From: Mucilaginibacter celer
GTDB taxonomy: Bacteria > Bacteroidota > Bacteroidia > Sphingobacteriales > Sphingobacteriaceae
Assembly: GCF_003576455.2 (NCBI RefSeq)
Contig: NZ_CP032869.1
Coordinates: 1,240,001 to 1,304,000, forward strand
Direction of reading: 5' to 3'
DNA length: 64,000 bases
Positions 61,870-64,000 of the stretch are shown piece after piece; position 1 is the first letter of the stretch, and each line of letters begins with the position of its first letter. The notes under the pieces are model-generated. The model did no database searches. It saw only the letters and a program-made list of their open reading frames with translations, and had not been told where the DNA came from. Position numbers and translations under genes: made by a program.

Positions 61870-62010
61870 ATTTCAAGCACGCAAAGCTTTTGGTTTGGAT
61901 AGTTTGAAGATTTTGAGCGCGCAAAGGCGCGAAGGCGCAAAGTTTTTTGGTTTGAATAGTTTGAGATTTTAAGCACGCAAAGGTGCGAAGGTGCAAAGTT
62001 TTTTTGTGGA
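61870..62010. repeat. Second locus of the 58-bp tandem repeat
   Basis: Anchor AGCRCGC at 61876, 61916 and 61972, so spacings of 40 and 56 bp; the first unit has lost part of its purine-rich half. Units contain the same AAGGCGC, TTTGAATAGTTTG and GCAAAGTTTTTT segments as 5505-5715. Confidence 0.8.
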
Positions 62011-62125
62011 TGGCCGGTGAGTTTTTGGTATGCAGCAATTAAAATGCAAAGCCCTTCCTAAGATGGAAAGGCCGCTAATATTCTACTGGAATGTGGTAAT
62101 GGTGTTTTGGTTGAGGATAAAAAGA

Positions 62126-64000
62126 TTAACTTAGATAATATGCCTCACCATCAGTTTTGATCTTCCCTGCATCCAGCAGCATCCTTACAGTGTCCAGTTT
62201 TTCTTTTTCGGTGCCGATATTGATACCGGTAATTAACGTGCCGATATCCGGGCTGGACACCTGTAAAAGTTGCACTATTTCGGTGGTGATATTGTCAAAA
62301 ATCTCTTCCTCGTTAATACGCCTTTTCTCGTCAATACACACATCGCAAACGCCGCATTTGTGCGCATTCGCTTCGTCGAAATAATCAAGCAGCATCTGGC
62401 TGCGGCATTTTTTGCGGGTAGCGTAGGCAAATACCGCTTCCATTTTTTTGCGGTATACCTCTTTACGCTCTTCAATATATTTCCTGTCGATAATGAGGTG
62501 ACTGGCCTGTACTCTTGGTTTAAGATAGGTAACCTGCGGCTTATCGGTTTGCTGCATATAGCTGATGAGGCCAAACTGCTGCAGCTTCTCCATCCCCTCA
62601 ATAACCTGCTGAACGCTGAGGCCCGTGCGTCGGGCGATATCAAATTCCTTGATCCGTACATACCCATCAAACGCGCCGCCATATGAGCGGAGGAGGGTTT
62701 TAACAAAAGGATCCCAACCGGCATTCTGGATCTGAAAATTATATAATTGCTCATTCACCACCTCAAACTGAAAGCGCGAGGGCAAAAATACGCTTTCGTT
62801 AAAGGCGAGGTATTCGTCGCGCTCCAGAAATTTGAGGGCGTTGAGGGTTTTTATCGCGTCAAGCTTAAAGCGGGCGCAAAACTCTCCCAAATCAAGGTCA
62901 AAACTCAGGCCTTCACCAGCCTCGTAGGCCAGCTGGTAGTAATTGGCCAGGTAGTGATAAACCTGCTTAATTTCATCAACAGAGGGGAAACTGAGCTCAT
63001 ACATTTTCTCCTGCCGCAGTTTATCGGCAGGTGTGTAAAGCAATACGCCATAGGCCTTTTTGCCATCCCTGCCTCCTCTGCCGGCTTCCTGGTAGTAGGC
63101 TTCCAGGCTTTCGGGCATATCTTTATGGATCACGAAACGCACATCAGGTTTATCAATTCCCATCCCAAAGGCATTGGTGGCTACGATGATCCGTACGCGG
63201 TTGTTTTTCCAGGCCTCCTGCTTTTCGGCACGCTGATCGGTTGTTAAACCTGCGTGGTAATAATCGGCCTTGATACCGTTATCAGTATAAAACTTAGCTA
63301 TTTCGAAAGTTTCTTTACGGCTGCGAACGTAAACAATCCCGGTACCTTTTACACCACGGGCTACATCCAGCAGTTTTCTGAATTTGTCTTCTTCGTATTG
63401 AACTACATAACTCAGGTTGCTTCGCTCAAAACTTTGCTGAAATATTATGCCGTTTTTAAATTGGAGTTTATCCCGAATGTCCTGCTTAACTTCGGCGGTA
63501 GCTGTGGCGGTAAGGGCCAAAACCGGCACCTCCGGATGAAGCTCGCGCAGATCGGCAATATGCAAATAAGGCGGCCGGAAATCATATCCCCATTGCGAAA
63601 TACAATGTGCCTCATCCACAGCGAAAAGATTTACCTTCATGTATTTAATGCGTTCGCGCACCAACTCGCTCAGCAAGCGCTCGGGCGATAAATACAAAAA
63701 CTTCACAGAGCCGTAAATGCAATTATCCAGCGCCAGATCGATCTCGCGCCGCCCCATGCCCGATACTATCGAGATGGCGTTGATGCCTTTGTCCCGCAAG
63801 GTTTCAACCTGGTCTTTCATGAGGGCAATAAGAGGAGAAACCACAATACAAACGCCCTCTTTAGCCAGGGCAGGCACCTGGAAACAAACCGATTTGCCGC
63901 CTCCGGTAGGCAGCAAGGCCAAAGTATCGTGCCCGGTTAAAACAGACTGAATGATCTCAGCCTGCATAGGCCTGAAGCTATCGTGGTTCCAGTATTGTTT
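62126..64000 (-). CDS. recQ: RecQ-family ATP-dependent DNA helicase (5' end beyond window)
   Basis: A superfamily 2 DNA helicase acting in recombination repair. 624 residues are visible; the frame stays open to the window edge, reading KQYWNHDSFRPMQAEI, which is the usual RecQ start region, so the true start is outside. Motifs: Walker A PTGGGKS, VDEAHCISQWGYDFRPPY, LALTATAT, FGMGIDKPDVRFVIH, QEAGRGGRDGKKAYG, and zinc-type cysteines in KKCRSQMLLDYFDE with CGVCDVC. A winged-helix-like C-terminus follows and no HRDC domain is seen, so it is the shorter RecQ form common in Bacteroidota. Single gene. Confidence 0.93.
   Translation of the reverse strand, partial: KQYWNHDSFRPMQAEIIQSVLTGHDTLALLPTGGGKSVCFQVPALAKEGVCIVVSPLIALMKDQVETLRDKGINAISIVSGMGRREIDLALDNCIYGSVKFLYLSPERLLSELVRERIKYMKVNLFAVDEAHCISQWGYDFRPPYLHIADLRELHPEVPVLALTATATAEVKQDIRDKLQFKNGIIFQQSFERSNLSYVVQYEEDKFRKLLDVARGVKGTGIVYVRSRKETFEIAKFYTDNGIKADYYHAGLTTDQRAEKQEAWKNNRVRIIVATNAFGMGIDKPDVRFVIHKDMPESLEAYYQEAGRGGRDGKKAYGVLLYTPADKLRQEKMYELSFPSVDEIKQVYHYLANYYQLAYEAGEGLSFDLDLGEFCARFKLDAIKTLNALKFLERDEYLAFNESVFLPSRFQFEVVNEQLYNFQIQNAGWDPFVKTLLRSYGGAFDGYVRIKEFDIARRTGLSVQQVIEGMEKLQQFGLISYMQQTDKPQVTYLKPRVQASHLIIDRKYIEERKEVYRKKMEAVFAYATRKKCRSQMLLDYFDEANAHKCGVCDVCIDEKRRINEEEIFDNITTEIVQLLQVSSPDIGTLITGINIGTEKEKLDTVRMLLDAGKIKTDGEAYYLS

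Larger units (their letters stand above)
61628..62125. other. 498-bp intergenic region: ECF promoter and 58-bp repeat copies
   Basis: Holds the promoter at 61686-61710 (with 61628-61745 homologous to 57008-57125) and the repeat at 61870-62010. The remaining 100 bp before the recQ end show no clear terminator. Confidence 0.5.

Noticed and set aside
61832..62038. 68-residue ORF on the minus strand
   Set aside because: It only translates the 58-bp repeat and shows its periodicity; no start context or homologous pattern.
62275..62754. 159-residue ORF on the minus strand
   Set aside because: Overlaps recQ in another frame with no domain pattern.
1..64000. tRNA, rRNA, IS or prophage genes
   Set aside because: No cloverleaf-like sequences, transposase, integrase or phage motifs were seen by eye in the gaps or among the proteins; small RNAs cannot be excluded without a covariance-model search.

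Overview
The window is a chromosomal segment from a Gram-negative Bacteroidota bacterium, most likely family Sphingobacteriaceae (Mucilaginibacter/Pedobacter-like). The evidence is a SusC/SusD/SusE outer-membrane set, Bacteroidota-type lipoproteins, DUF2807 proteins, Rho with a long disordered N-terminal insert, PurS beside PssA, separate heptose kinase and adenylyltransferase genes, and TAnnTTTG-type promoters. The species is an inference. I found no rRNA, tRNA, CRISPR array, IS element or prophage.

Layout. 1-5.4 kb (minus strand): a partial outer-membrane barrel protein, then the ADP-heptose pathway read rfaE1 > gmhA > rfaE2 > GT9 heptosyltransferase, preceded by a PolX-like PHP protein. 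5.4-9.5 kb: a 58-bp tandem repeat, an orphan ankyrin protein, SppA, and FolK followed by an Hpt protein. 9.6-13.5 kb: purS/pssA (overlapping), rho, pyrF. 13.6-19.2 kb: a secreted nucleotide-pyrophosphatase-like phosphodiesterase and two tandem S9 peptidases of equal length. 19.3-25.1 kb: a PPOX-like stress protein, an exonuclease-GIY-YIG fusion, yidC, pyrG. 25.4-28.0 kb: a FIST sensor plus a soluble hybrid histidine kinase. 28.3-41.8 kb: mostly housekeeping (kdsB, deoxynucleoside kinase, trpS, plsC-like, gatC, ABC ATPase, GH19 chitinase, cobalamin adenosyltransferase, ispD, queA, ABC permease, DUF3347 lipoprotein) with several unknowns. 42.0-46.7 kb: a membrane multi-PAS hybrid kinase and citrate synthase. 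47.0-54.2 kb: a SusC-SusD-SusE glycan locus diverging from a secreted esterase that carries a palindromic operator. 54.5-61.6 kb: a diheme cytochrome c, three DUF2807 proteins with ECF-type promoters, a barrel-like protein, and a TetR plus two SDR genes with three matching operators. 62.1-64.0 kb: a RecQ helicase cut by the window edge.

The most unusual signal is between the genes. At about eleven gene ends the stop codon lies inside, or directly starts, a degenerate array of a 7-9 nt word. The word differs from locus to locus but recurs at distant loci, and the arrays often have an inverted partner, giving a long imperfect stem. Two start codons (rfaE1, gmhA) end a similar 8-nt array. Because 7 and 8 are not multiples of 3, the stop-containing words place stops in more than one frame. 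I know of no description of this pattern, but cannot search, and it may be a known type of intergenic repeat. Other worthwhile signals are the three TetR operators, the 22-bp palindrome before the esterase, the shared ECF-type promoters, the PolX with degenerate polymerase residues, and REP-like palindromes.
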